NCBI RefSeq assembly: GCF_029504395.1
Contig: NZ_JAQFIF010000002.1
Location: 310,001 to 374,000, forward strand
Direction of reading: 5' to 3'
Length of the DNA: 64,000 nt
Origin: Arthrobacter sp. ES3-54
GTDB taxonomy: Bacteria > Actinomycetota > Actinomycetes > Actinomycetales > Micrococcaceae
In this document: piece by piece, positions 43,891-52,536 of the stretch
Position numbering within the stretch: the first letter of the stretch is position 1
How the letters are laid out: every line of letters begins with the position of its first letter
Notes under the pieces: model-generated
Seen by the model: only the letters and a program-made list of their open reading frames with translations
Database searches by the model: none
Told to the model about the DNA's origin: nothing
Made by a program: the position numbers and the translations under genes

Positions 43891-43983
43891 CTGCATTCCT
43901 GCCCCTGCAAATGCTGGGCTCCCCTCGGAAACATGCGGAATCCGGTCTCATCCGGCACCAGTACCACCGAGTCCGAAGCCCAA

Positions 43984-44003
43984 AGTGTGCACTTTTACAC
44001 ACC
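43984..44003. repeat. palindrome copy 4 of 6 (20 bp)
   Basis: Begins AGTGTGCAC, ends TACACACC; one base shorter in the centre than the other copies. It closes family A copy 2. Confidence 0.65.
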
Positions 44004-44104
44004 CAATTTCATCGCTTCCTGAGCCCTTAGCCAGCCCACCGCTTCCGACTCGCGGGTATGCGATTCTTGTTTGTTCTGACAAATTCTTTGTTGCAACATA
44101 TCCG

Positions 44105-44350
44105 TCACGACCCGTGTGCGGCTGAGCCCGCCTCCTTCGTTCCGCCCGGCCCTGTCCGCGAATTGTGGGATCTGACTCGTGCCATTATCAGGTCTAGCTC
44201 GCGCTCGGCTGATTCGAGGTCCCGGCGCCCCCTCCGGATTTCTCCGACGAGCGCTGATGCCGCGGCGAGTTGGCTATAGTCAGGGTGCCAGTCACGTACA
44301 GCACGGATGATGGTGGTCGGCTCGGCGTCGCCCGGGGCCATGTAGGACAC
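44105..44350 (-). CDS. small hypothetical protein
   Basis: 81 residues from GTG 44350 (or ATG 44341), with GGAAGGG some 14 bases upstream. EPTTIIRAVRDWHPDYSQLA, then LVGEIRRGRRDLESAERELDLIMARVRSH suggests a soluble two-helix protein with normal actinobacterial codon use. No family was recognised. It is the first gene inside the repeat-bounded segment. Confidence 0.4.
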   Translation of the reverse strand: MSYMAPGDAEPTTIIRAVRDWHPDYSQLAAASALVGEIRRGRRDLESAERELDLIMARVRSHNSRTGPGGTKEAGSAAHGS

Positions 44351-44586
44351 GGAAACCTGGCCCTTCCCCGGTGCCCGGAAATGCCATCCTGACCGGCCTT
44401 TCAGATGGCCGGCCCGGCCGTGCCCGAAAAACCGAAGAACTGCCCGACTCCCCGGTGGTTAACTGAAGTTCCCAAATAGGGGAGGAACCGCCGTCGACAT
44501 CGGCGCTGGCCCCGGCGTAGGCTGGCAGCATCGGCGCATGTGCCCGGTGACTCTGCGTCGATACCTCAATCGATGAAGGAGGACCA

Positions 44587-45027
44587 ATGAGTGCCGTACG
44601 TGAATTCATGAGTACGGATGCACAGTGCATTAAGGAGAACCAGTCCCTCGTAGATGCCGCACGGATGATGCTGGATCTGGACTGCGGATCGTTGCCGATC
44701 TGTGGTGACGACGGCAAGTTGAAGGGCATGATCACTGACCGGGACATCGTGCTCAAGTGCGTTGCCGTAGGCCGTGATCCACGCGAGATGATGGCCCGCG
44801 ACCTCGCCACCGGTGCGCCCCACTGGATTGACGCCGATGCGAACGTTGACGCCGCCATCGAAATGATGGAGAAGTACCAGGTCCGGCGGCTCCCGGTCAT
44901 TGCTGACCACAAGTTGGTCGGCATCATCAGCCAGGGTGACATCGCGCGCAACTACTCGGAGGAGCGTGTGGGCGAACTGGTGGAGCACATTTCGGAACGC
45001 AAACATATGCAGTCGAGCAGTTCATAA
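44587..45027 (+). CDS. CBS-domain protein
   Basis: 146 residues; GAAGGAGG lies at 44574-44581. Two CBS motifs: VREFMSTDAQCIKENQSLVDAARMMLDLDCGSLPICGDDGKLKGMITDRDIVLK, then ADANVDAAIEMMEKYQVRRLPVIADHKLVGIISQGDIAR. A single Bateman module of this kind binds adenosine nucleotides and regulates another protein; common as hypoxia- or stress-induced proteins in actinobacteria. Monocistronic, ending in a clear terminator. Confidence 0.95.
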   Translation: MSAVREFMSTDAQCIKENQSLVDAARMMLDLDCGSLPICGDDGKLKGMITDRDIVLKCVAVGRDPREMMARDLATGAPHWIDADANVDAAIEMMEKYQVRRLPVIADHKLVGIISQGDIARNYSEERVGELVEHISERKHMQSSSS

Positions 45028-45051
45028 AGTCAAGCAATTCATCAGCAAGCA

Positions 45052-45085
45052 AGCGCCACGGAGAGCACTCCGTGGCGCTATTTTG
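45052..45085 (+). terminator. intrinsic terminator of the CBS gene
   Basis: 12-bp perfect stem AGCGCCACGGAG/CTCCGTGGCGCT with an AGCA loop, followed by ATTTTGT. It lies 24 bases after the stop. Confidence 0.95.
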
Positions 45086-45103
45086 TGCCCGCATGGCCTT
45101 GTG

Positions 45104-45577
45104 TCAATGGCCAGTAGGTTCTGCCCGCGGGCGGCCAGTCGATGTGCCCGCTGGCGGCCCGTAGAGCTGCCCGGTGATGGCCAACAGATCTGCCCACTGG
45201 TTGGTTTCGGCGGGGTTGGCCATCACGTTGTGCACACCCAGCTCGCCGACCCAGCCGGCGAGTAGGCGCTCGATGTGTTTCTGCCATAGCCCGAGTTCAT
45301 AGTTGTGCCGAGTCGGAATGTCGCTGATGTCCAACTGCGTCCCGCCGAATGCCGCGACCTGCGCTTTTTGCCCCTCCGCAAGGAACCGATCGGCGATGCC
45401 ACGCTGATCGAGGATCTCGATGGTGTGCGAGTGCAGTCCACCCGCGCGCGAGCCGGTGAGGTCCTGGTTCGGACGCCGCTCGACGACGGCGACGTCGACC
45501 TTTGCCAAAGCCAACTCGCCCGCCAACATCAGTCCCGTCGGAGCGCCGCCGGCGATCTTTACCGCATGGTCGTTCAT
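45104..45577 (-). pseudogene. FAD-dependent monooxygenase, N-terminal remnant
   Basis: About 115 codons match the start of rifampicin/aromatic-type monooxygenases: VKIAGGAPTGLMLAGELALAKVDVAVVERRPNQDLTGSRAGGLHSHTIEILDQRGIADRFLAEGQ. The dinucleotide motif GxGxxG is altered (GGAPTG for GGGPTG). After GWVGELGVHNVM homology is lost; a functional protein would be about 480 residues. Confidence 0.85.
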
Positions 45578-45885
45578 TCGCTACCCCCGTGTCCGCAGGT
45601 CCTGTACCCGTCGGCTGCACCGAGGTGCTTCACGACATAAGAGAACCGGTCATCCCGGAGTGCGTCCGGGTTCCAGTCCGTGATCGAGAGCAACCGCTGC
45701 ATCCGGTACGGGATCGATCGGCTGGCCTGCTCCAAGAGCGTCCAGGAGTTCTTCCGTTCCTCGGCCGAGAGCAGGCCTTTCAGGTATGCCACAGCGTTTT
45801 CCCGGGGCTCTGCCCGGGGAACCGGCCGCCGATCAGCTCCCGGATCTCCTGAAGCCCGTCCGCCCACGCCTGCACTTCAGCCACA
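45574..45885 (-). pseudogene. IS701-family transposase N-terminal fragment
   Basis: Reads FPRAEPRENAVAYLKGLLSAEERKNSWTLLEQASRSIPYRMQRLL, then WNPDALRDDRFSYVVKHLG, the N-terminal block of IS701 transposases (RAEARERALAYLRGLL..., WDADAVRDDL). An upstream segment (VQAWADGLQEIRELIGGRF) is in another frame. It directly adjoins the monooxygenase remnant, so the IS may have destroyed it. Confidence 0.8.
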
Positions 45886-45994
45886 CAAATATCATCGCTA
45901 ACCGCCAAGAATTAACACCGCAGCCGATGAAAGTCCGTCTAATCCCCCGGAATTAGTGCCTCCGCCGCCTGCCGCGGGGATGCCGGTCGCCGGC

Positions 45995-46426
45995 TCAGGG
46001 GCCGGTGCGGATCCGGTCACGTGCGCAACTCACAACGGCGGACAAGTCCAGCCCGTAGGTCGGCCCGTCGCCGGAACCGTACTCCTCGAGTCGGCCCGCA
46101 CCGCGCTCGAGGAGCCGGATCGCACCAATGCTGTTCCCCCGGGCGGCGTGGGTGAGCCCGACGCAGATCTGGGCGAGACCTTGCCAAAGGCTGCGTTCTT
46201 CGGCCGGCCCGGCTTTCCACCGGGCCTCGAGTACCTCATGGGCGGCGAAGGCCCGGCCTGCTTCCACCAGACTCCGGGCCGAAACCAACGTCTGCGCCGG
46301 CGGCAGCGGCTCCTCCGAGACCGGCTCGACGCCAGCGCTCCCGTACGGCAGCGGCCGGCCAAGAGCGTCACGCGGCCGGGCCTGCCGCGGGCGCCTTGTA
46401 GCATCCCTATCCCTGTCACCCGTCAT
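45995..46426 (-). CDS. DUF309 family protein
   Basis: 143 residues. ATG 46426 is chosen because AGGGAG lies seven bases upstream; a weaker ATG is at 46444. After a basic disordered N-terminus the DUF309 helical core appears: LVEAGRAFAAHEVLEARWKAGPAEERSLWQGLAQICVGLTHAARGN, with the family motif HEVLE-x-RWK and WQGLAQ. It is a small helical bundle of unknown function, common in actinobacteria and sometimes linked to metal binding. Codon use is normal. Confidence 0.9.
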   Translation of the reverse strand: MTGDRDRDATRRPRQARPRDALGRPLPYGSAGVEPVSEEPLPPAQTLVSARSLVEAGRAFAAHEVLEARWKAGPAEERSLWQGLAQICVGLTHAARGNSIGAIRLLERGAGRLEEYGSGDGPTYGLDLSAVVSCARDRIRTGP

Positions 46427-46636
46427 TGCAGTCTCCCTGAGCATGCCCGGACGTTACAAGCCTTCATACGCCCAATGCTAAGACCCGGCCCTTCGAACAT
46501 CCGTTCCGCCGCAAGGATCCCGTCGGGACAGCGGCCGGGAGAGAAGAAATGATCACCGCTGGTCGCGTGCGCTGTGCGCCGGCGGCAATGGCTCCATTGT
46601 GGGAAGGCACCCATACGGTTGGCCGCGCAAACCTGA

Positions 46637-46840
46637 ATGGAGCGGACCAATGTCAAGGCACATGGTGGAACGGAAGTCCAGCGGCGGGCCGTGGTCGCCG
46701 GGCACGACGGCGGCGCGGTTCACCTGACGGACGATCAACTGGAGGGACTGGCCTCCGGCATTGGACGGCCGCTCCTGCGGCCCGGCGTTGACGGCTGGGC
46801 GGCGGCGGTCATGCTCACTACAGTCGACCCAAACTGCTGA
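46637..46840 (+). pseudogene. possible N-terminal scrap of a BBE-type FAD oxidase
   Basis: HLTDDQLEGLASGIGRPLLRPGVDGW resembles the RGxxxxPGDxGY start of FAD oxidases such as the intact one at 50329, but the FAD-binding part is missing. Weak. Confidence 0.3.
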
Positions 46841-46987
46841 ATCCAGCCGGACGGGGGCGATTGGCTGCTGTGGTTCTGGTGGTTTGCTTGCTAGTGATGG
46901 GCCGCTCACAAAGTGCGCCAAGGCAGCGAGCGTGTGGGAAATTTCGTTGTTCGACAACGCCGATTGGCGAGCGGATACTGAAGAACC

Positions 46988-49900
46988 ATGAAGCCTACCC
47001 AAAGCGGGTTGCGCATCCAGCTTCTCGGCTCGTTCATCGTGTACGTCAACGGGAACGCCGTCGAGAACAGCCACTGGCGGCTGCAGAAGGCAAAGGCCGT
47101 GGTGGCGATGCTGGCGTTGGCGCGTGGTCAGCGTGGCCGTCGCGAGCAGGTACTGGACCGCCTGTGGCCCGACATGGAGCCGGGGGCCGCCGCACGGAAT
47201 CTGCATCAGACCCTGTACGTCGCTCGCCGTACGCTCACTAGCGCTGGAGCCGTCAGCGACGGGCTGCTCACCATCCGCGGTGAAGTGGTCGTGCTGGATG
47301 ACACTGGCCCGGTCGATGTCGATGTCCTGCAGTTCGAGCGTTCGGCCGTGGCAGCGTTGGCTGCAGGCGTCGAGGCAAGCCTGCGCGATGCGGCCGACTT
47401 GTACAGTGGTGATCTTCTGCCGGAGCTGCCGGATGCGGATTGGCTGACGACACGCCGCGATGAGCTCCGGGAAATCCATCGCGAGGTACTGGTGAAACTG
47501 GCGTCCACGGTGGCGCAGCGCGCGCCGGAGGAAGCGTTGATCATCCTCACCCATGCGCTCGAATCCGATCCCATCCACGAGGGGGCCGTGCGCGCGCAGA
47601 TGGTGGTGCTGGCTGGGATGGGCCGGCGGTCGGAAGCATTGGCACGATATGAGCGGCTGGTCGACGAACTCCTCGACGCGTTCGGGACCGACCCGGACAC
47701 CCGGACGATGGGACTGTTTCGCGAGTTGTTGACCGGCTCGCCGCCCGAGGAGCGCCTCCACCAGCCCGCCGGCGTGACCGGCAAAGACGATGCCATCGGT
47801 TATCTGCCATCCCCGCTGACAAGCTTCATCGGGCGCGAGCGTGAGCTCGTTGACGTCGAGCGGCTGATGGGCCATGCTCGCCTGCTCACCCTCACCGGGG
47901 CTGGCGGCAGCGGCAAAACCAGACTGGCATTGGAGGCCGCGAAGACAGTTCGTCCTGAGTACGTGGACGGAGTCTGGTTCGTCGACCTCGCGGCCGTTGG
48001 GGAGTCGCTGCTGGTGGCCGATGCCGTAGCCGAGGTCCTCGGGTTGGATTCCGGCGCGGCACCAAGCCGCGTGCAAGCGCTGGTCGACCAACTGCGGCGA
48101 CGCTCGCTGCTCCTCGTGCTGGACAACTGCGAACACCTGCTCGCGGCCTGTGCGCAACTCGTCGTCGCGCTACTCGACGGATCCCCTGGGGTTAAAGTGC
48201 TGGCCACCAGCCGGGAGCCACTCCATGCCGACGGAGAGTACACCTACCGGGTCCCGTCATTGCCCCTGCCCTCGCCCCTGCGGACCGACGCTCTCGACCT
48301 GGCCGAGCTGGGCCGTCTGCCCTCTGTCCGGCTTTTCGTTGAGCGGGCAGCGCAGGTCCGGCCGGGTTTCGCGCTCGACGCCGACAACGCGCAGGGGGTG
48401 ACAGAGTTGTGCCGACGGCTCGACGGGATGCCGCTGGCCCTGGAATTGGCCGCGGCCAGAACCGCCGTACTCGAACCCGCCGAGATCGTCCAGAGATTGG
48501 GCGATGCTTTGTCCATGCTCGGCGGGGGAACCAGCGGCGTCACGCGGCACCAGACGCTGCGTGGCACCTTGGAATGGAGCCACGAACTGCTCACCAAACC
48601 GGAGCAGGTTCTGCTGCGCCGGCTGTCTGTGTTCGCGGGTGGTTTCACCCTCGACGCTGTGGTAGCAGTCTGCGCTGACGCGCCCCTCCAGCAAGTCGAA
48701 CTGCTCGACCTGTTGGCCAAGCTGGTGGACAAGTCTTTGGTGGTCACCGAAAGGAGGGGCGCCGGGACCCGATACCGGCAATTGGAGACGGTCCGCCAGT
48801 TTGGCCACGAGAATCTCGATCATGCAGGTGAGGCGGCTCAACTGGCGGCTGCGCATTGCACCTACTTCCTTGCCGTCGCCGAATCCCACAATCCCGAACG
48901 GGCCACCGGGGTGGTCATCGAACAGCCGAAGGTGCTCGACCGCGAGCACGACAACCTGCGCGCTGCGCTGCGCTGGTCGTGCGCACACGAGCCCGAGACC
49001 GCGCTCCGGCTCGTCGCCAGCCTGTGGCGGTTCTGGTTCGTCCGCGGTCACGCGGTCGAGGGAGCACGTTGGGTCGAGCGTGCCTTGGCGGTGGCTCCCG
49101 ACTCGACCCGGCCTCGCGCGGCCGCTCTGATCGGCCTGACCGGGCTGGACAGCCGGCAGGGCCGCGGCGATCGGCATCGGGCGCTCGGCGCGGAGGCCCT
49201 GGCAATCATGCGGGAGATCGGCAACCCCGACGAGGTGGCGATGGCCCGGCTCATTGAGACCTCGCTCGCCTGGAGCACTTTCGACTTGGACGAGGCCGAA
49301 CAGCTGGCAGCCGACGTGCACACCGAGGCAGTCGAGGGTGGCAGACCCGAACATTGCGCTGCCAGCAGTTGGCTGCTCGGCCAGTGCGCGTTGTCCCGGG
49401 AGGACGGACCACTCGCCGCCCGTCACCTAAACACCTGCCTGAGCGAACTCGCACAGTCTGAGACCAGCACTCCACCCTTCCTGCCGGTGATCACGCCCAG
49501 CCTGCAACTGGTCCCGATCGCCGGACGGTTGGTCCCTGCGTCGAGGAGACCCTGCTGTTGGGCCGGCGGGTTGGCGTCATCCAAGCCAAAGGCTACGTGC
49601 TGTCCGCGATCGGCTACGCGGCCAGGCTTTCGAGGGACACGCAGTCTGCGATATCCGTCATCACGGACGCAGCCGAACATTTCGCCGAGTTGGGAGATGA
49701 CCTGGCTAGGGCGCAAACACTTCACCAACTTGGCTGCATCCTGCGCGACTGTGGCGACCACAGCGCGGCCGATGAGGCCCTGTCCTTGGCGCGGGAGCTT
49801 CGGCTCGGCCTGGGCGACCGACGCGGCGAGCTGCTGACCGAGATTAATATCGCCCTGCTCCGCGCCATGGGTGGTGATATCGACCGCGGCCTGACAGACG

Positions 49901-50253
49901 CTCGGCGTTGCCTTTCAGGGTTCGAGTCCGCGGGAGATCAGGTGGGGATGGGCGCCACGCTGACCATTCTCGGTGCCGCCGAACTGATCTCCGGGGAGGT
50001 CCGGGCAGCGCGAGAAATGTACAGGCAGGCAGCGGAAAGGGTCGCCCCATGGCGGCGACACACTGGCTGGCAACGGTTGATGGTGGCAGAACTATCCAAC
50101 GAGCTCGGCGACCCGCATCGGGCGGCCCGCGAAATTGACAGGGCTGGGGCGATTTTCGACCGAACGAGATGCCTCATCGCTGGTCAGCGGCTGGCCGCAC
50201 TGCGTAGGCGGGACTCGGATGATGATGTTGAAACGGCGTTGAGTGCTCGTTGA
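46988..50253 (+). pseudogene. BTAD / NB-ARC / TPR transcriptional regulator, split by frameshift
   Basis: The first frame (46988-49837) starts with an OmpR-type wHTH (LRIQLLGSFIVYVNGNAVENSHWRLQKAKAVVAMLALA), then a BTAD domain (VDVDVLQFERSAVAALAAG), an STAND ATPase with LLTLTGAGGSGKTRLALEAA as Walker A and LLLVLDNCEHLLAA as Walker B, and TPR-like helices. Near 49535 the meaning passes to the -1 frame (ETLLLGRRVGVIQAKGYV... to 50253). A joined protein would be about 1088 residues, like AfsR-type regulators. The N-terminal 850 residues are intact, so a shortened product might still bind DNA. It lies directly upstream of a FAD oxidase it probably controls. Confidence 0.8.
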
Positions 50254-50328
50254 GGACGGTTCACTAGCGTTATTCCTGGATCTGACAAATGGATCTGACA
50301 AACAAACAGCAATCAGGAGGAACGCATC

Positions 50329-51735
50329 GTGACAACGACGCAGACTGGGCCGACCCGCATCGGCGAGGCCACCATCGCCGAGTTCGCCGCCGGCCTGCGC
50401 GGCACGGTCGTTCGCCCAGGGGACGCGGACTACGACCACGAACGCAGCATCTGGAACGGGGCCCACGACCGCCGCCCGACGCTCATCGCACGCTGTGCGG
50501 GTGTGGCAGATGTGATCCGCACGGTCGATCTCGCGCGCAGCGAGGGGTTGCCATTGTCGGTTCGCGGCGGTGGCCATTCGATCCCCGGGTTTTCCACCGT
50601 CGACGACGGTATCGTGCTGGACCTTTCGCTGATGAAGGGGGTCCAGGTGGACCCTGCCCGCCGCCGCGTGGCGGCACAGGCAGGGTGTACCTGGAAGGAC
50701 GTGGATGCAGAGACCCAGCAATTCGGGCTTGCGGTGACCGGTGGCCTGGTGTCCTCGACCGGCATCGCCGGCTTCACCACCGGCGGCGGCATCGGCTGGC
50801 TCGTGCGCAAGCACGGGCTGGCCAGCGACAACCTGGTCGGCGCCGACGTCGTCACCGCCGACGGGCAGTTTATTCACGCCAATGTCGACGAGCACCCCGA
50901 TTTGTTCTGGGGACTGCGCGGCGGCGGTGGCAATTTCGGTGTGGTGACGTCCTTCGACTATCAATTGCACGAAGTGGGGCCCATCGTCCTTTCCGGCCTG
51001 GTTTTCTACCCCGCAGAAGAGGCGGCGCAGGTGTTGCGCGGCTATCGGGCGGCCTGCGCGGCGGCCCCCGATGAGCTGACCACGCTGGTCAACATGGCCA
51101 CGGCGCCGCCGGTCCCGTTCCTGCCAGAATCAGTGCACGGCAAGCCGGTCATCGCTGTGGGAGGGTGCTGGTCCGGCGATCTCGATGCCGGCGAGGCCGC
51201 CACCGCGCCCTTCCGGTCATTGGGCACGGTCATCGCCGATGTGTTCGCGGCCAACCCGTACGCGGGGTGGCAGCAGGCGCTCGATCCGCTGTACCCGCGG
51301 GGCGTGCACAACTATTTCCGCTCGGCATTTCTGCGCGCCGCCGACGACGCGTCCGTGCGCGTGCTGCTGGACTCGTTTGCGGCATTGCCCAACGCCATGA
51401 CGCAGATTCACCTGCACCACCTTGGCGGCGCGGTCGGCCGGGTTCCTGCCGAAGCAACGGCCTTCGCACTCCGCGACCAAGAATTCATCGTCAATGTTAT
51501 TGCGCGCACGCCGACGGCGGAAGGCTTCGCGGATGTCGTCGAATGGGCCCGGGGCGTGACGTCCGCGCTCGGTCCGGATGTGGCGGCCTACGTGAATTTC
51601 ACAGGTGAAGCGAATACGACGCTCGTCCGGGCGTCGTACCCGGCGGATACATACCGGCGGCTCGTGGAACTGAAGAACGAATACGACCCCACCAATCTAT
51701 TCCGGTTGAACCAGAACATCGCCCCCGCGGTGTGA
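50329..51735 (+). CDS. BBE-type FAD-binding oxidoreductase
   Basis: 468 residues from GTG 50329, with AGGAGG at 50315-50320. PCMH FAD fold: PTLIARCAGVADVIRTVDLARSEGLPLSVRGGGHSI, where GGGH holds the His that can link FAD covalently. GLVSSTGIAGFTTGGGIGWLVRKHGL follows; the second (Cys) attachment of BBE enzymes is not conserved. C-terminal BBE motif NEYDPTNLFRLNQNIAP. It oxidises an alcohol, sugar or secondary metabolite using O2. It is the likely target gene of the large regulator 75 bases upstream. Confidence 0.95.
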   Translation: MTTTQTGPTRIGEATIAEFAAGLRGTVVRPGDADYDHERSIWNGAHDRRPTLIARCAGVADVIRTVDLARSEGLPLSVRGGGHSIPGFSTVDDGIVLDLSLMKGVQVDPARRRVAAQAGCTWKDVDAETQQFGLAVTGGLVSSTGIAGFTTGGGIGWLVRKHGLASDNLVGADVVTADGQFIHANVDEHPDLFWGLRGGGGNFGVVTSFDYQLHEVGPIVLSGLVFYPAEEAAQVLRGYRAACAAAPDELTTLVNMATAPPVPFLPESVHGKPVIAVGGCWSGDLDAGEAATAPFRSLGTVIADVFAANPYAGWQQALDPLYPRGVHNYFRSAFLRAADDASVRVLLDSFAALPNAMTQIHLHHLGGAVGRVPAEATAFALRDQEFIVNVIARTPTAEGFADVVEWARGVTSALGPDVAAYVNFTGEANTTLVRASYPADTYRRLVELKNEYDPTNLFRLNQNIAPAV

Positions 51736-51797
51736 CAGCACTGCCTGCGTGAGTGAGCTGAGTCTTCGGCCATTGAAGTGTCCCGTTAGCGGAACAT

Positions 51798-52271
51798 TCA
51801 GAGGGAGCAGGTTCCACTGGGAACGACCTTCTGGTCCGTTTCGGCGACGAGGAACACATCGATCGAATCCTCGTGCTCGTGGACGAATCCGTTGCGTTCG
51901 TAGAGGCGTCTCGCCGGGCTGCCCTGAAGAACGTTTAGCCGGAAAGGCCGGTGATCGTGCTGCGCCATCAATACATGGCGCAGCACTGCGCTCCCCAGAC
52001 CCTGCCCTTGGTACTCGGGAGCTAGGTAGAAGTGTTCAATCCATTGCTCATCCGATTCGGGGCGGACCGCAATGGCACCCACTGCGGAGGCCTCAACTTC
52101 GATAACAAACGTATGCGCAGGGTGAAAGCCCGTGAGGAAGCGCTGTTTGACGCGCACCGGATCCCAGCGTCCGAGGCGCTCGAGATCGGGACGCATGACC
52201 TGAGCGCGGAGCTCGGCAATCCATGAAGCGTCAGAAGGAAGGCTTTGGCGCAAAGACCAGACTGGAGGCAT
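51798..52271 (-). CDS. GNAT-family N-acetyltransferase
   Basis: 157 residues. ATG 52271 fits the family's N-terminal strand (PPVWSLRQSLPSDASWIAELR). The acetyl-CoA motif A is IEHFYLAPEYQGQGLGSAVLRHVL (Q-x-x-G-x-G/A), followed by ARRLYERNGFVHEHE. Acceptor unknown. The ribosome binding site is weak. It faces away from the GH13 gene. Confidence 0.9.
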   Translation of the reverse strand: MPPVWSLRQSLPSDASWIAELRAQVMRPDLERLGRWDPVRVKQRFLTGFHPAHTFVIEVEASAVGAIAVRPESDEQWIEHFYLAPEYQGQGLGSAVLRHVLMAQHDHRPFRLNVLQGSPARRLYERNGFVHEHEDSIDVFLVAETDQKVVPSGTCSL

Positions 52272-52536
52272 GTAGTCATTGAAGCTGAAACTACTCGACA
52301 CGACGAAATCGAGCAGAATCCCCGCCCCGTAGATGTGGGCCACACAGTGGACAACCAAACTCATACTGCGTGAGGCAGCGTCCCTCCCGACCATTCTGAA
52401 AGAACGCGTTTACGGGACGTGTCCGGGCTCTGACACCGGCTCTCGCGTTCGACCCTTCGATGCCCTTGCTGTTAGCGGTGAGGGCATCACCGCGTTCGCC
52501 GGCAGTCAGGACCGCCAACCGGAGAACCACCCGGCT

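Larger units (their letters stand above)
43799..44005. repeat. repeat family A, copy 2
   Basis: About 207 bases starting GTCAGAGGGACCC. In order it holds a C-rich/G-rich hairpin, a tRNA 3' end on the minus strand, the word ACATGCGGAATCCGG and a 20-bp version of the palindrome. The same order recurs at 56447-56655 in the same orientation. Confidence 0.85.

Noticed and set aside
46553..48157. 534-codon minus-strand open frame
   Set aside because: Opposite the BTAD regulator; no recognisable domains.
49558..50253. Independent gene downstream of the BTAD regulator
   Set aside because: Its sequence continues the TPR helices of the regulator in another frame; treated as one split gene.
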